Below, one piece after another: positions 52,584 to 62,999 of a stretch of 64,000 nt of DNA. The stretch lies in assembly GCA_902535745.1 (NCBI GenBank), contig CACAUR010000005.1:20237-84236 (forward strand), in the 5' to 3' direction. The notes under the pieces were generated by a model, which saw only the letters and a program-made list of their open reading frames with translations, had not been told where the DNA came from and ran no database searches. Both the position numbers and the translations under genes were made by a program. The stretch comes from an uncultured Pelagibacteraceae bacterium (lineage in GTDB: Bacteria > Pseudomonadota > Alphaproteobacteria > Pelagibacterales > Pelagibacteraceae). Position 1 is the stretch's first letter. The number at the start of each line of letters is the position of its first letter.

Positions 52584-53918
52584 TTAAACAATTTTAAATT
52601 TAAAACCTAATTTTTTTACAATATTTAAAAAAGATGGAAATGAGCTTTTGTATGAGTCAATGTCGTTTATTTTCCATTTGCCACCAAAGGTAAATGCCGC
52701 GATTACTGAGGTCATAAATATTCTATGGTCTTTATGATAATTTTTAATATTTATATTTTTTTTCAAATGAATAGCAGGGTTTCCAAAAATTTTGATCGAG
52801 TCTTTTGTCAACTTAGTCTTTATTCCTAATTGATTTAATAGTTTTGAACCCAATTTTAATCTGGGACTTTCTTTTTTATTTAATTCACCTAAATTAGAAA
52901 AACTTGAAACACCATTAGCTTTTGCTGCAGCTAAGAATATAATTAGGAATTCATCAATTAAATTACTGTTAAGACTCGGTGGACAAGTAATTTTTTTTAA
53001 AGAGGGTTGACTTTTAATGTATAGATCAGCTTGTTTTTCTCCATATTTTGTTCTTATATTTTTTATTTTAATCTTAGCTCCCATTTTATTTAAAATTTTT
53101 ATAAAACCAATTCTAGATTGGTTCACATTAACATCCTGTATTTTTAACTTACAATTTTTTGACAAAAGAGTAAGCACAACAAAAAAGGCACATGAGCTAG
53201 GGTCTGATGGAACTTTATATTTAAATGACCTAATATTTTTTTGACCCTTAATTTTAATTTTATCATAATGTTTATTTTTTTTTACGATGATAGGTATTCC
53301 TAAATGTTTAAAGATATTTTCAGTATGATCCCTAGATTTTTTGGCTTTTATTACTGTTTGACCGGGGGAGTTGAGAGCAGCAAGCATTACAGTACTTTTA
53401 CACTGTGCAGATCCCCTCTTTTCAAAATAATTAATAGGATTTACAAATGTTGTTCCAATGATTTTAAGAGGTAAAGTTTTTTTATTGTTAACTTTGAAAG
53501 ATGCACCAACTTTTTGTAAAGGCAATATTACTCTTGCAAAATCTCTTTTTGATAAACTTCTATCACCACTTAACTTAATGTAGTAAGGTGATTTTACTAA
53601 AAGACCCAAAATTAATCTAGCGAATGTTCCAGAGTTACCTGCATTTAAACTAATATTTTTTTTAAATTCAAACCCATTTAAACCCTTTCCGTCTATAAAA
53701 CATTTATTCTTATTTAAAGAGATTCTAATACCCAATTTTTTTAAACAATTTATTGAACTCAATATATCTTCAGACAAAAGTATATTTTCTATGAAAGTTT
53801 TACCATAAGATTGAGATCCCAGTAATAATGCTCTAATAGAGATACTTTTATCTCCATCAACCAGGATAGTTTTTTTAAAAGAATTATATTTGTTATCTAT
53901 AAATAATTTTTTACCCAT
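52584..53918 (-). CDS. aroA: 3-phosphoshikimate 1-carboxyvinyltransferase
   Basis: DGDKSISIRALLLGS, LNAGNSGTFARLILGLL, RGSAQCKSTVMLAALN, SDPSSCAFF. Confidence 0.95.
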   Translation of the reverse strand: MGKKLFIDNKYNSFKKTILVDGDKSISIRALLLGSQSYGKTFIENILLSEDILSSINCLKKLGIRISLNKNKCFIDGKGLNGFEFKKNISLNAGNSGTFARLILGLLVKSPYYIKLSGDRSLSKRDFARVILPLQKVGASFKVNNKKTLPLKIIGTTFVNPINYFEKRGSAQCKSTVMLAALNSPGQTVIKAKKSRDHTENIFKHLGIPIIVKKNKHYDKIKIKGQKNIRSFKYKVPSDPSSCAFFVVLTLLSKNCKLKIQDVNVNQSRIGFIKILNKMGAKIKIKNIRTKYGEKQADLYIKSQPSLKKITCPPSLNSNLIDEFLIIFLAAAKANGVSSFSNLGELNKKESPRLKLGSKLLNQLGIKTKLTKDSIKIFGNPAIHLKKNINIKNYHKDHRIFMTSVIAAFTFGGKWKINDIDSYKSSFPSFLNIVKKLGFKFKIV

Positions 53919-53923
53919 TGCTC

Positions 53924-54700
53924 TTAGTTGAATTTAAAAGAATCACCAAAATATGCTGATTGAGCATTTGGATTTTTTACAAGTTCTGAAGGCGTTCCCT
54001 TCGCAATTACTTTCCCATCTGATAAAACTACTGCCACATCAACGCAGGTCAGAAGATCTCTTGCTTGATGATCACATATACAAATAGTAATCCTATTTTC
54101 AGATTGAAGGTTTACTATAATTTGCTGCAACATTTTAATTGTCATTACATCTAAAGCTGCAAAGCATTCATCCAGTAAAAGTAACTCTGGATTTCCAAGA
54201 AGTGCCATAGCTATAACCAATTTTTTCTTTTGACCACCTGATAAAAATTTTGCTTTGATGTCTCTAATTGGCTCAAGTTCGAATTTAGATGTTAAGTAAT
54301 TAATTTTTTCAATTCGATCCCTTGAATTTTTAATTAGAATTTCACCTACTGCTTTCAGGTTCTCAAATAAAGTTAAATCATAAAAATAACCGCCATACTG
54401 TGGAACATAACCAATCTTAAATTTAGTAGTTCGAAGGAATATTGGAAAATTGTTTACTTTTTCTCCTCCTATAAATATTGACCCTTTTTCAGGTGAAATT
54501 AGGCCAGTAACTAAATTAAAAATTGTTGATTTCCCAACTCCGTTTGGTCCTAGCATACCAAAAATTTCTCCCTTATTAATCTCAAAATTTATATTTTCCA
54601 AAATTTGTCTGGAACCAAATGATAATGAAACATTTTCTAATTTCAAAATTGGTTTTTTTTGTTTAAAGCTTTTTATCCTAAATTTTTTAATTATTGCCAT
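53924..54700 (-). CDS. lptB: LPS export ABC transporter ATP-binding protein
   Basis: GMLGPNGVGKSTIFNLVTG, FLSGGQKKKLVIAMALLGNPELLLLDECFAALD; next to lptC. Confidence 0.92.
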   Translation of the reverse strand: MAIIKKFRIKSFKQKKPILKLENVSLSFGSRQILENINFEINKGEIFGMLGPNGVGKSTIFNLVTGLISPEKGSIFIGGEKVNNFPIFLRTTKFKIGYVPQYGGYFYDLTLFENLKAVGEILIKNSRDRIEKINYLTSKFELEPIRDIKAKFLSGGQKKKLVIAMALLGNPELLLLDECFAALDVMTIKMLQQIIVNLQSENRITICICDHQARDLLTCVDVAVVLSDGKVIAKGTPSELVKNPNAQSAYFGDSFKFN

Positions 54701-55277
54701 TTTTAGATAGATTATTTATTTGAACTTTTTTATTGGAATTTTCCATAAAAATTTTTGTATTTTTATTTAAAATATCAATTTCAGCCCTGTCGGCTTTTAA
54801 CGATGAAATTCCACTTAGATAACGAACATTATCGTATATAGAGACCAAATTATTTTCAAAAGATAAGTTTAAAAATCCACTTTTTAAACCATGCTCTCCG
54901 TAATTTAGAGAAACTGAATTATTAAACAAAGTATCAAAATTTTTTGTATTATATTTTGCAAATTTTGATTTAATTAAAATGGTGTCAGAATTTTGTAATA
55001 AAATAATAGCCTCTACATTTTCTAAATAAATAATATCAGGATTGTCTTTATCTATGTTTCCTTTTTTTGCCTCTATTTTATATTCATTACCCTCTTTGTC
55101 GGTAGAGAGGTATTTTAGATCCTCTATTATGCTTTTATTAGTATTTTCTGTCCTTTCAGTATTTACTCCTAAATTACTTTTAGTGATTCTTTTATCAAAA
55201 TATTTAAAAAATATTAGTAAAGATATTAATACAAAAGTTAAAATTAATAATAGCTGTATATATAGTTTTTTAGTCAT
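54687..55277 (-). CDS. lptC: LPS export periplasmic protein LptC
   Basis: Single N-terminal TM; GNEYKIEAKKGNIDKDNPDIIYLENVEA...; position between kdsD and lptB. Confidence 0.8.
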   Translation of the reverse strand: MTKKLYIQLLLILTFVLISLLIFFKYFDKRITKSNLGVNTERTENTNKSIIEDLKYLSTDKEGNEYKIEAKKGNIDKDNPDIIYLENVEAIILLQNSDTILIKSKFAKYNTKNFDTLFNNSVSLNYGEHGLKSGFLNLSFENNLVSIYDNVRYLSGISSLKADRAEIDILNKNTKIFMENSNKKVQINNLSKNGNN

Positions 55278-56270
55278 TTATTGAATATTACTTTCCAAAA
55301 TATTATGAATATGAATTACTCCTATAGTTTTATTTTTTTCTTTTTTTTTATGAACACATAGAAAAGTAATTCTATTTGAATTCATAAGAGATAAAGCTTT
55401 AGCAGCTAGAACATCAGCATTAATTGAAATTGGGTTTTTTGTCATTACATCTTTTACTTTTAATTGTTGAAGATCTCCTTTTTTTTCACTTATTCGTCTA
55501 ATCTGTCCATCGGTAATAATTCCAGTGGTTCTCTTTTTATTATTTCTTGCAACAAGAACACCTAGTTTTTTTTGGGAAATAAACTTTAATGCATTTGTCA
55601 TATTAGAACTTTCGCTAATAAACGGTATTTTTTTCCCTGTTAGCATAAGGTCTTCTACTGATTTTAACTTAGATCCTAAACTTCCAGAGGGGTGAAATTT
55701 TTTGAAGTCTTTTTGACCAAATTTTTTCTGTTTCATTGTAGCTATCGCAATTGCATCTCCGACTGCCAATTGAACAATAGTTGAAGAAGTTGGAACTATA
55801 CCCCCTGGTCCGGCTTCTTTTACCTCAGGAGTTAAAATCTTAATGTCTGAAGCTTTGTAAAGGAGAGAATTTTTTTTTGAAACTATGCCAATTAGTGTAA
55901 TACTCTTATTTCTATTTGCGAATTGAATAATATTTTTTAATTCAATAGACTCTCCACTATTACTAATCAGTATCAAAACATCGTTTGAACTAATTTGTCC
56001 AAGATCTCCATGAGAGCAAGAACTTGCATCCACAAAAAAAGACGGAGTACCAACTGATGCTAACGTAGAGGAAATTTTTTTTGCAATAATCCCCGATTTA
56101 CCAACTCCAGACAAAATAACTTTTCCTTTTTTACAATTTAATATTTTTTCAACTGCTTTTTTAAAATTCGTGTCCAATGAATTTTTCAGTTTATTTAGTG
56201 AGACTATTTCAGTATTTATTACATCTTTTGCAATTTTTTTATAAATATCTTTCTTCATTAATGTGACCAA
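55278..56270 (-). CDS. kdsD: arabinose-5-phosphate isomerase (KpsF/GutQ)
   Basis: SIS domain ILSGVGKSGIIAKKISSTLASVGTPSFFVDASSCSHGDLGQIS and CBS pair. Confidence 0.94.
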   Translation of the reverse strand: MVTLMKKDIYKKIAKDVINTEIVSLNKLKNSLDTNFKKAVEKILNCKKGKVILSGVGKSGIIAKKISSTLASVGTPSFFVDASSCSHGDLGQISSNDVLILISNSGESIELKNIIQFANRNKSITLIGIVSKKNSLLYKASDIKILTPEVKEAGPGGIVPTSSTIVQLAVGDAIAIATMKQKKFGQKDFKKFHPSGSLGSKLKSVEDLMLTGKKIPFISESSNMTNALKFISQKKLGVLVARNNKKRTTGIITDGQIRRISEKKGDLQQLKVKDVMTKNPISINADVLAAKALSLMNSNRITFLCVHKKKEKNKTIGVIHIHNILESNIQ

Positions 56271-56863
56271 ATATCATCTGAAAATGATGCTAAATCTAAA
56301 TTAACTCTTGTGTTGATAAATTTTAGACAATCTTCATATAGGTGATATCTTTTTTCTCTTTTAAGAATTTTTGTTAGAGCGTCGTTAATTTTATGTAAAT
56401 ATAAAACATCATTAGCACAATATTTAATTTGAGCCTGAGACAGCTCCCCTCCAAAATCAGAACTTTGATACTGCTTACTTATGTCAACACCAGTAAACTC
56501 CTTAATTAAATCTTTTAGTCCGTGTTTATCAGTGTAGGATCTTGCTAGCTTTGACTGAAGCTTAGTATCTTCGATGTTGTTTACATCTATCAAAAGATAT
56601 TTCTTTATAAAAGTTAGGTCTGCTCTTGCAAAGTGAAAAATTTTTTTTATTGATTTATCGGATAAAATTTTTTTCAATACCGGTGCCTTGTATTCACTAC
56701 GATCAAGTTGAACTATATGGGCATCAGAATTTCCTGACGAAATTTGTACTAAACACAACTTGTCTCTTTGAAAATTTAAACCCATAAATTCACAATCAAT
56801 AGCGACCCTATTGCCAACATCAAGATCTTCTGGTAAATCTATTTTGTGAACTTTTATATCCAT
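56258..56863 (-). CDS. rnd: ribonuclease D-like 3'-5' exonuclease
   Basis: VAIDCEFMGLNFQRDKLCLVQIS, IFHFARADLTFI, YCANDVLYLHKI. Confidence 0.85.
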   Translation of the reverse strand: MDIKVHKIDLPEDLDVGNRVAIDCEFMGLNFQRDKLCLVQISSGNSDAHIVQLDRSEYKAPVLKKILSDKSIKKIFHFARADLTFIKKYLLIDVNNIEDTKLQSKLARSYTDKHGLKDLIKEFTGVDISKQYQSSDFGGELSQAQIKYCANDVLYLHKINDALTKILKREKRYHLYEDCLKFINTRVNLDLASFSDDIWSH

Positions 56864-56883
56864 AACTTGTTAATTATATATAT

Positions 56884-57837
56884 ATGAAACCAAAAAATTG
56901 TCTAATTTTTGGCGCAAGTGGTCAGATAGGAAGAAATTTGATTAGAAGTTTAACCAAAAATAATATTAAAGTAACAGCATTAACAAGAAATATTCATCAA
57001 AAAGGCTATATACTCAAAACCCAGGCTAACCCTGGATATCTTGAAATTGTTGAGGGCAGTATATTTGATTATGAACTAACAAAAAAATTATTTAGCAACG
57101 CCGATATATGTGTGAATTTGGTCGGTATATTATTTGAAAAAGGAAAAAATACTTTTAATAATATTCATGTTGAATTTCCAAAAATGATTTCGAAATTAGC
57201 ATCGATATATAAACTTGAAAAATTTGTTCACTTATCTGCTCTTGGAATTGAAAGTGCGGAAGACTCAATTTATGCTCAAAGTAAATTAAAAGGTGAAAAA
57301 GAAATTTTGGATAACTTTGGCAGAACCGTGATTGTAAGACCTTCAATAGTATATTCTGTCGATGACAATTTTACCACTCAATTAATGAATTTGTTGAGAT
57401 TGTTGCCAATTTTTCCAATTTACTATAATGGCAGAACAAAGTTTAGTCCTATTTATTGTTCTGATTTAACAAACTCTATAAGAAAGATAATCACTGACGA
57501 TATCAAAGAAAATATTATTGAATTTGCAGGACCTGAGGAAATGTCTTTTAAGGATATTTTGGAAAAACTTCTTTTATCAATAGAAAAAAAAAGGTTGTTA
57601 CTTCCTATGCCAATTTCAATAGCCAGAATGACTGCAAAAATCTTTGAACTTTTACCTAAACCACTTATTACGAATGACCAACTTAAATTATTAAAATATG
57701 ATAACGTTTTATCTGGCAAACACAAAAGCAACAATGACTTTGACTTTGACTGCTCATCAAGATTTGAAGATGAGGTAAATAAATATTCTTATATGTGGAA
57801 AAATGAAGGAGAATATTCTAAAAAAAAGGTAAATTAA
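56884..57837 (+). CDS. NAD-dependent epimerase/NDUFA9-like complex I-associated protein
   Basis: LIFGASGQIGRNLIRSL...VNLVGILFEKGKNTFNNIHVEFPK...SALGIESAEDSIYAQSKLKGE. Confidence 0.82.
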   Translation: MKPKNCLIFGASGQIGRNLIRSLTKNNIKVTALTRNIHQKGYILKTQANPGYLEIVEGSIFDYELTKKLFSNADICVNLVGILFEKGKNTFNNIHVEFPKMISKLASIYKLEKFVHLSALGIESAEDSIYAQSKLKGEKEILDNFGRTVIVRPSIVYSVDDNFTTQLMNLLRLLPIFPIYYNGRTKFSPIYCSDLTNSIRKIITDDIKENIIEFAGPEEMSFKDILEKLLLSIEKKRLLLPMPISIARMTAKIFELLPKPLITNDQLKLLKYDNVLSGKHKSNNDFDFDCSSRFEDEVNKYSYMWKNEGEYSKKKVN

Positions 57838-57841
57838 TTTT

Positions 57842-58093
57842 ATGATAATATCTATTGTTTATACTATAATTGGTTTAATTTTTTGCTTTGTTTTATATCT
57901 TGCTTTTAGAGCTATCAATACTGGCATGGAAGCAAAAAAAGCTAATAAAGATTTAGGGAATTCTGATAAGACAAGTTTAGACAATCAAGAAGACCTAATT
58001 AAAAAACTTAACGAATTAAAAGAATTACACGAAAAAAAAATTCTGAATGACGAGGAGTTTGCTGCAGCTAAAAAGAAAATATTAGACGAATAA
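57842..58093 (+). CDS. small membrane protein with C-terminal SHOCT motif
   Basis: N-terminal TM and KKLNELKELHEKKILNDEEFAAAKKKILDE. Confidence 0.78.
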   Translation: MIISIVYTIIGLIFCFVLYLAFRAINTGMEAKKANKDLGNSDKTSLDNQEDLIKKLNELKELHEKKILNDEEFAAAKKKILDE

Positions 58094-58094
58094 T

Positions 58095-58595
58095 TTAAGC
58101 TGACTTTATCCTTCTTTTAATAAATTTTGGTACCTCATTATCTTTGTCTTTATCCAAAACGTCATCTTTTCTATTTTTTGGTTGAAAAGCATATAATAAG
58201 TGAAGTTTACAATATGAAAAATCTTTTAATGAAGTTCTGCCGCAAAAGTAAAAACCATCTTCATTGGGATGTCCAATTGGCCATTTGCAAGAATTTTCAT
58301 CAAGCTCCTCAAGTTGCTTAGGATTTTCAGGTTCGAAATCTTTGTCTATAATTAAAGATTTGAACTTACCTCTTCTTAAATTTTTGCGTGAAGTTTTATT
58401 TTCATTGTCGTTATTATTAACTGCTGAAGGTGAGCTTTTTTTTGTCTGAATTTTTCCAGATAAATTTAGTCTATGGGCTTTACCAATAACCGCATTTCTA
58501 GTTAAACCTCCAAGTATTTGGGCAATTTCGCTTGCCGTGTTTCCTTTGCCCCATAATTCCTTAAGTTTTTCTACTTTTTCAGGTGTCCAGCTCAT
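58095..58595 (-). CDS. gcrA: GcrA family cell cycle regulator
   Basis: SWTPEKVEKLKELWGKGNTASEIAQILGGLTRNAVIGKAHRLNLSGK. Confidence 0.95.
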   Translation of the reverse strand: MSWTPEKVEKLKELWGKGNTASEIAQILGGLTRNAVIGKAHRLNLSGKIQTKKSSPSAVNNNDNENKTSRKNLRRGKFKSLIIDKDFEPENPKQLEELDENSCKWPIGHPNEDGFYFCGRTSLKDFSYCKLHLLYAFQPKNRKDDVLDKDKDNEVPKFIKRRIKSA

Positions 58596-58716
58596 TACAA
58601 TATTTAGTTAATGTTTTACTTAAAACACTATATATAGTAATTCATATTATGCTAACTAAAACAAGCATTTTCTTTAATTTCTTAACAATTTTTTAAAAAG
58701 AAAATTATAAATACTT

Positions 58717-59529
58717 ATGGTTGAACTTAATAAAAAATACAAAATTGGAGTACGGCGATTTAGTTTTATCAACTGGATAGGCTTTTATTCTTTATATAAA
58801 AAAGAGACGCTTCGTTTTCTAATTGTATCTGGTCAAACTATTTTAGGGCCAGTAGTTACTGCGATTTTATTTTTGATGGTCATTTCTCTTGCATTAGGTG
58901 AAAATAGAGGAATAGTTCTTGGAGTTCCTTTTATCGAATTCTTAGCACCTGGATTAATTAGCATGCAAATAATTCAACAATCTTTTGCACATTCATCATC
59001 CTCAATACTATCAGGAAAAATGATGGGAAATATTGTGGATTTAGTAGGAAGTCCACTATCCGCACTCGAAGTGACACTCGCCGTTATTTTTGCCTCAATA
59101 ACAAGGTCTATTATGATAAGTTTTTTATCAATACTAGTATTTAGTATTTTTATAGGAATTCGTCTTGAAAACGTTCTGTATTTCGCAGTTTTCCTATTTC
59201 TGTCATCTTTTTCTATGGGCGCAATGGGGTTTATAGCAGGCATGTGGTCTGATAAATGGGAAAATATGGCCTCTGTAACTAACTTCATTATTGTTCCAAT
59301 GTCCTTTTTGTCGGGAACCTTTTATTCAATAAATAGACTTCCTGAAATCTTACAAAAAATAAGTTTTTTAAATCCTTTCTTTCATATGATTGATGGCTTG
59401 AGATTTTCTTTTATCGGTAGTAGCGACGGTTCAATTAAATTTGGTCTTGCATATTTATTTTTATTCAGTTTGATTATATGGTTCATATCATTTCTCCTTT
59501 ATAAAAAAGGATATAAAATTAGAAATTAA
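58717..59529 (+). CDS. ABC-2 type transporter permease
   Basis: LYKKETLRFLIVSGQTILGPVVTAILFLMVI, FLSGTFYSINRLPEILQKISFLNPFFHMIDGLR. Confidence 0.85.
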   Translation: MVELNKKYKIGVRRFSFINWIGFYSLYKKETLRFLIVSGQTILGPVVTAILFLMVISLALGENRGIVLGVPFIEFLAPGLISMQIIQQSFAHSSSSILSGKMMGNIVDLVGSPLSALEVTLAVIFASITRSIMISFLSILVFSIFIGIRLENVLYFAVFLFLSSFSMGAMGFIAGMWSDKWENMASVTNFIIVPMSFLSGTFYSINRLPEILQKISFLNPFFHMIDGLRFSFIGSSDGSIKFGLAYLFLFSLIIWFISFLLYKKGYKIRN

Positions 59530-60693
59530 ATGACATTTTTAGCAAACAATTATAATAGAAAAAAAATTTCTTTTAAAAAGGGTACTGGAAGTTATCTAGT
59601 TGCTACAAATGGTAAGAAATATTTAGATTTTTGCTCGGGAATTGCTGTTAATAGTTTAGGACATGCAAATCCTAGATTAGTAAAAGCATTATATAAACAA
59701 GCACAAAGAGTCTGGCATGTTTCAAATGCCTTTACGATTCCTGAAGGAGAAATGTTAGCAAAAAAATTGGTTAAAAAAACTTTTGCAGACTCAGTTATAT
59801 TTCAAAATTCTGGTACTGAAGCAACTGAAGTTGCCATAAAAGTAGCTAGAAGATATTTTTATTCAATCGGTAAACCAAAAAAAAATAGAATTCTTTGTGT
59901 TAAAAACTCATTTCATGGCCGGACCATAGCTGCAATTTTTGCTAGTGGGTCAAAAAAAATGACTGAAGGTTTTGGTCCAAAAGTAAGCGGCTTTGATCAT
60001 TTTACATTTGGAGACCATAATTCTTTAAAGAAAAAAATCACAAAAAATACTGCAGCTATTATGGTTGAAACAATTATGGGTGAAGGTGGAATTAAAGTAA
60101 TACCTGACTGGTGTTTAAGAGATTTAAGAAAATTATGTAATAAAAAAAAAATATTACTTATATTGGATGAAGTTCAATGTGGAATTGGAAGATCAGGAGA
60201 TTTTTTTGCTTTTGAAAACTCAAAAGTAAAACCTGATATTGTGCCTATAGCAAAAGGTATAGGTGGAGGTTTTCCGATTGGTGCAGTACTGATGAGCAAG
60301 AAGGTTAGTAAAGCTATGGTACCCGGAACTCACGGATCAACTTTTGGAGGCAATCCCTTAGCCATGTCTGTCGGAAATGAGGTAATGGATATAATTTCAA
60401 ATAAAAAATTTTTGAATAATGTCAAAAATTTATCTAAATATTTTCTTAAAAATTTAAATACTATTAAAGATAAATATCCAAATATAATTAAACAAATAAG
60501 AGGCAAAGGTTTGTTAATAGGCATTCAATTACATAAAGATCAAAATTTATTTATAAAAAAACTAATGGATAAAAAATTACTGACTATTAAAGCAGCTGAA
60601 AATGTTATTCGCGTTTTACCACCTTTAAATGTTAAGAAGAGTGAAATCGATATAGCATTAAAAGTTATTAATAAAGTTTGCTCAGAATCTTAA
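59530..60693 (+). CDS. argD: acetylornithine aminotransferase
   Basis: YLDFCSGIAVNSLGHANPRLVKAL, ILDEVQCGIGRSGDFFAFE, THGSTFGGNPLA; followed by argF. Confidence 0.95.
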   Translation: MTFLANNYNRKKISFKKGTGSYLVATNGKKYLDFCSGIAVNSLGHANPRLVKALYKQAQRVWHVSNAFTIPEGEMLAKKLVKKTFADSVIFQNSGTEATEVAIKVARRYFYSIGKPKKNRILCVKNSFHGRTIAAIFASGSKKMTEGFGPKVSGFDHFTFGDHNSLKKKITKNTAAIMVETIMGEGGIKVIPDWCLRDLRKLCNKKKILLILDEVQCGIGRSGDFFAFENSKVKPDIVPIAKGIGGGFPIGAVLMSKKVSKAMVPGTHGSTFGGNPLAMSVGNEVMDIISNKKFLNNVKNLSKYFLKNLNTIKDKYPNIIKQIRGKGLLIGIQLHKDQNLFIKKLMDKKLLTIKAAENVIRVLPPLNVKKSEIDIALKVINKVCSES

Positions 60694-60697
60694 TTTA

Positions 60698-61627
60698 ATG
60701 AAACATTTTATAAATTTAAAAGATATATCAACTAAAGATCTTAGAAAGATTATCGTGGATGCCAAAAAGAGAAAAAGATTGAGAAAAAAACTTAACACTC
60801 TTGAAGTTGACAAAGGATCTCCGCTTAAAGGGAAAATATTGATACAAATGTTTGAAAAACCAAGTTCAAGAACAAGAATAAGTTTTTATTTGGCAATCAA
60901 GCAGTTAGGAGGAGGAACTCTAACATTAAGATCCAATGAGCTGCATTTAGGCCAAGGAGGAGAAAGTATTACCGATACCGCCAAAGTTCTGTCTACTTAT
61001 GGAGATGGTTTTATGTTGAGAACTGATAGCGAAAAAAAAATGGAAGATTTTAAAAAATATTTATCAATACCTATAATAAATGGTTTAAGCCCTTTATCTC
61101 ATCCAACACAAGTATTGTCTGATATTTTCACTGTTGAAGAAATTAAAAAAAAACCTATTTCAAAATTGAATATTTGTTGGATAGGCGACTCAAATAATGT
61201 TTTAAATAGTTTAATAGCCGCCTCAGTGAAATTTTCTTTTAAGCTAAGCATTGGTTGTCCAAAAAAATTTGAACCTGGAAAAGAAGTTAGAAACTGGGTC
61301 AAAAAAAATAATAAGAAAATTTATATTTATAATGATCCAAAAAAAGCAGTTTCTGGCGCTGATGTAATATTTTCAGATAAGGTAATTTCACTTAACGATA
61401 AAGTGAATAAGAAAAAAAAGATCTATGCTTTTAAAAATTTTAAGATAGATAAAAAGTTGACAAGATTAGCAAAAAAAAATTTTATATTTTTACATTGTCT
61501 GCCTAGAGGAAATGAAGTTTCGGAAGAGGTTTTTTTGAGTAAAAACTCACATGTTTGGCAACAAGCCTTTAATAGAGTTCATGTTCAAAAAAGTATTTTA
61601 TTATACTGTTTTGGAAAATTAAGGTAA
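60698..61627 (+). CDS. argF: ornithine carbamoyltransferase
   Basis: FEKPSSRTRISFYLAIKQLGG, PLSHPTQVLSDIFT, FLHCLPRG. Confidence 0.95.
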   Translation: MKHFINLKDISTKDLRKIIVDAKKRKRLRKKLNTLEVDKGSPLKGKILIQMFEKPSSRTRISFYLAIKQLGGGTLTLRSNELHLGQGGESITDTAKVLSTYGDGFMLRTDSEKKMEDFKKYLSIPIINGLSPLSHPTQVLSDIFTVEEIKKKPISKLNICWIGDSNNVLNSLIAASVKFSFKLSIGCPKKFEPGKEVRNWVKKNNKKIYIYNDPKKAVSGADVIFSDKVISLNDKVNKKKKIYAFKNFKIDKKLTRLAKKNFIFLHCLPRGNEVSEEVFLSKNSHVWQQAFNRVHVQKSILLYCFGKLR

Positions 61628-62158
61628 CGGTAAAGGGCTTTCCGAATTTTTGTTTAAATATAAAATAACTGATGCTCTATCTTTTTCTTTTCTTAAACCG
61701 GCAAATGCCATTTTCGTACCTTTTATCCAAGCTTGAGGTTTGATTAAATAACCATTTAACTCTTCAAAAGTCCAATTTTTTGTGTGAGCAACAAGTGCTT
61801 TTGAATATTTGTAATCTTCGATAGCAGCAACTTTTCTTCCCACAACATTATATAAAGCTGGTCCAATTTTGTTTCCCCCACCTGCTTGTATCGAGTGACA
61901 TGCTGAACATTTTTTAAAGATTTTTTCGCCATGCGCTAGATCAGCTTGGGCCATTAAAGCCGATATATCAACTTCGACCTTTTCCTCTTTTTGAGCCACA
62001 GATTTTTTTGAAACATCTTCAGTTACCTCAACTTTATAACCAGAAACCTCTGGCTTTTCTACATTGAATAATAAGTTTGAGATTTTTCCAATACCAATAA
62101 CTAAGAGCGCAACCAACAATACAGCTGCAATTACTTTATTTAATTCAAAAGAATCCAT
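61619..62158 (-). CDS. membrane-anchored c-type cytochrome
   Basis: N-terminal TM; KKCSACHSIQAGGGNKIGPALYNVVGR heme motif; WIKGTKMAFAGL. Confidence 0.9.
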   Translation of the reverse strand: MDSFELNKVIAAVLLVALLVIGIGKISNLLFNVEKPEVSGYKVEVTEDVSKKSVAQKEEKVEVDISALMAQADLAHGEKIFKKCSACHSIQAGGGNKIGPALYNVVGRKVAAIEDYKYSKALVAHTKNWTFEELNGYLIKPQAWIKGTKMAFAGLRKEKDRASVILYLNKNSESPLPLP

Positions 62159-62248
62159 TATTTTTTCTTAAGAACTCATATAACATGTTAATATTAAAAT
62201 AAACTAATTAAAAATTATTTGCGTCCGTAAGACGCATTAAACTTTAAA

Positions 62249-62995
62249 ATGGATAAAACAATTATCTTGATACCGTCTAGAATGAGCGCATCAAGGCTTC
62301 CTGGAAAACCTTTATTAAAAATAAACGGAAAAAGCATTATTCAGCACGTATACAACAAAGCTAAAGAGACAAATTTGGGCAAAGTTTATGTTGCAACAGA
62401 GGATGCTGAAATTCAGACTGAAATTGAAAAAGATGGTGGTAATTCGATAATGACTAGTAAAAATCATCAAACAGGTACTGATAGAATTTTTGAAGCGGTA
62501 GAAAAAATTAAAGACATAGAAAATATCAAATATGTCATTAATTTACAGGGAGACGAACCACAAATATCGACAGAGGATATAATTAATCTTGATAAAAATG
62601 TTAGAACACTAAATTCAAAAATTGGTACGCTTTGTACAGATATTAAGGACAAAAAAATATTTAGTAATAAGAATATTGTAAAAGTCTCTGTAAATGAAAC
62701 TTTTCGAAAAAATAATCATTCACCAGCTTTGACTTTTTTTAGAAATTCAGAAGATTTTGATGAAAAAAATACCTATCATCACATTGGAATTTATCAGTAT
62801 GAAATCTCGACTTTAAAGAAATTTATCAATTTAAAACAGACAGAAAATGAAAAAAAATTTAGATTGGAGCAGCTACGTGCTTTAGACAATGGTATACCGA
62901 TAGATGTTGTGTATACACAAAATTCTCCAATAGGTGTCGATACCATGGATGATTTTATGGAAATTAAAAAAATAATGGAATATAAAAAAGGTTAA
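62249..62995 (+). CDS. kdsB: 3-deoxy-manno-octulosonate cytidylyltransferase
   Basis: IPSRMSASRLPGKPLLKINGKSIIQHVY, YVINLQGDEPQI. Confidence 0.95.
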   Translation: MDKTIILIPSRMSASRLPGKPLLKINGKSIIQHVYNKAKETNLGKVYVATEDAEIQTEIEKDGGNSIMTSKNHQTGTDRIFEAVEKIKDIENIKYVINLQGDEPQISTEDIINLDKNVRTLNSKIGTLCTDIKDKKIFSNKNIVKVSVNETFRKNNHSPALTFFRNSEDFDEKNTYHHIGIYQYEISTLKKFINLKQTENEKKFRLEQLRALDNGIPIDVVYTQNSPIGVDTMDDFMEIKKIMEYKKG

Positions 62996-62999
62996 ATTT

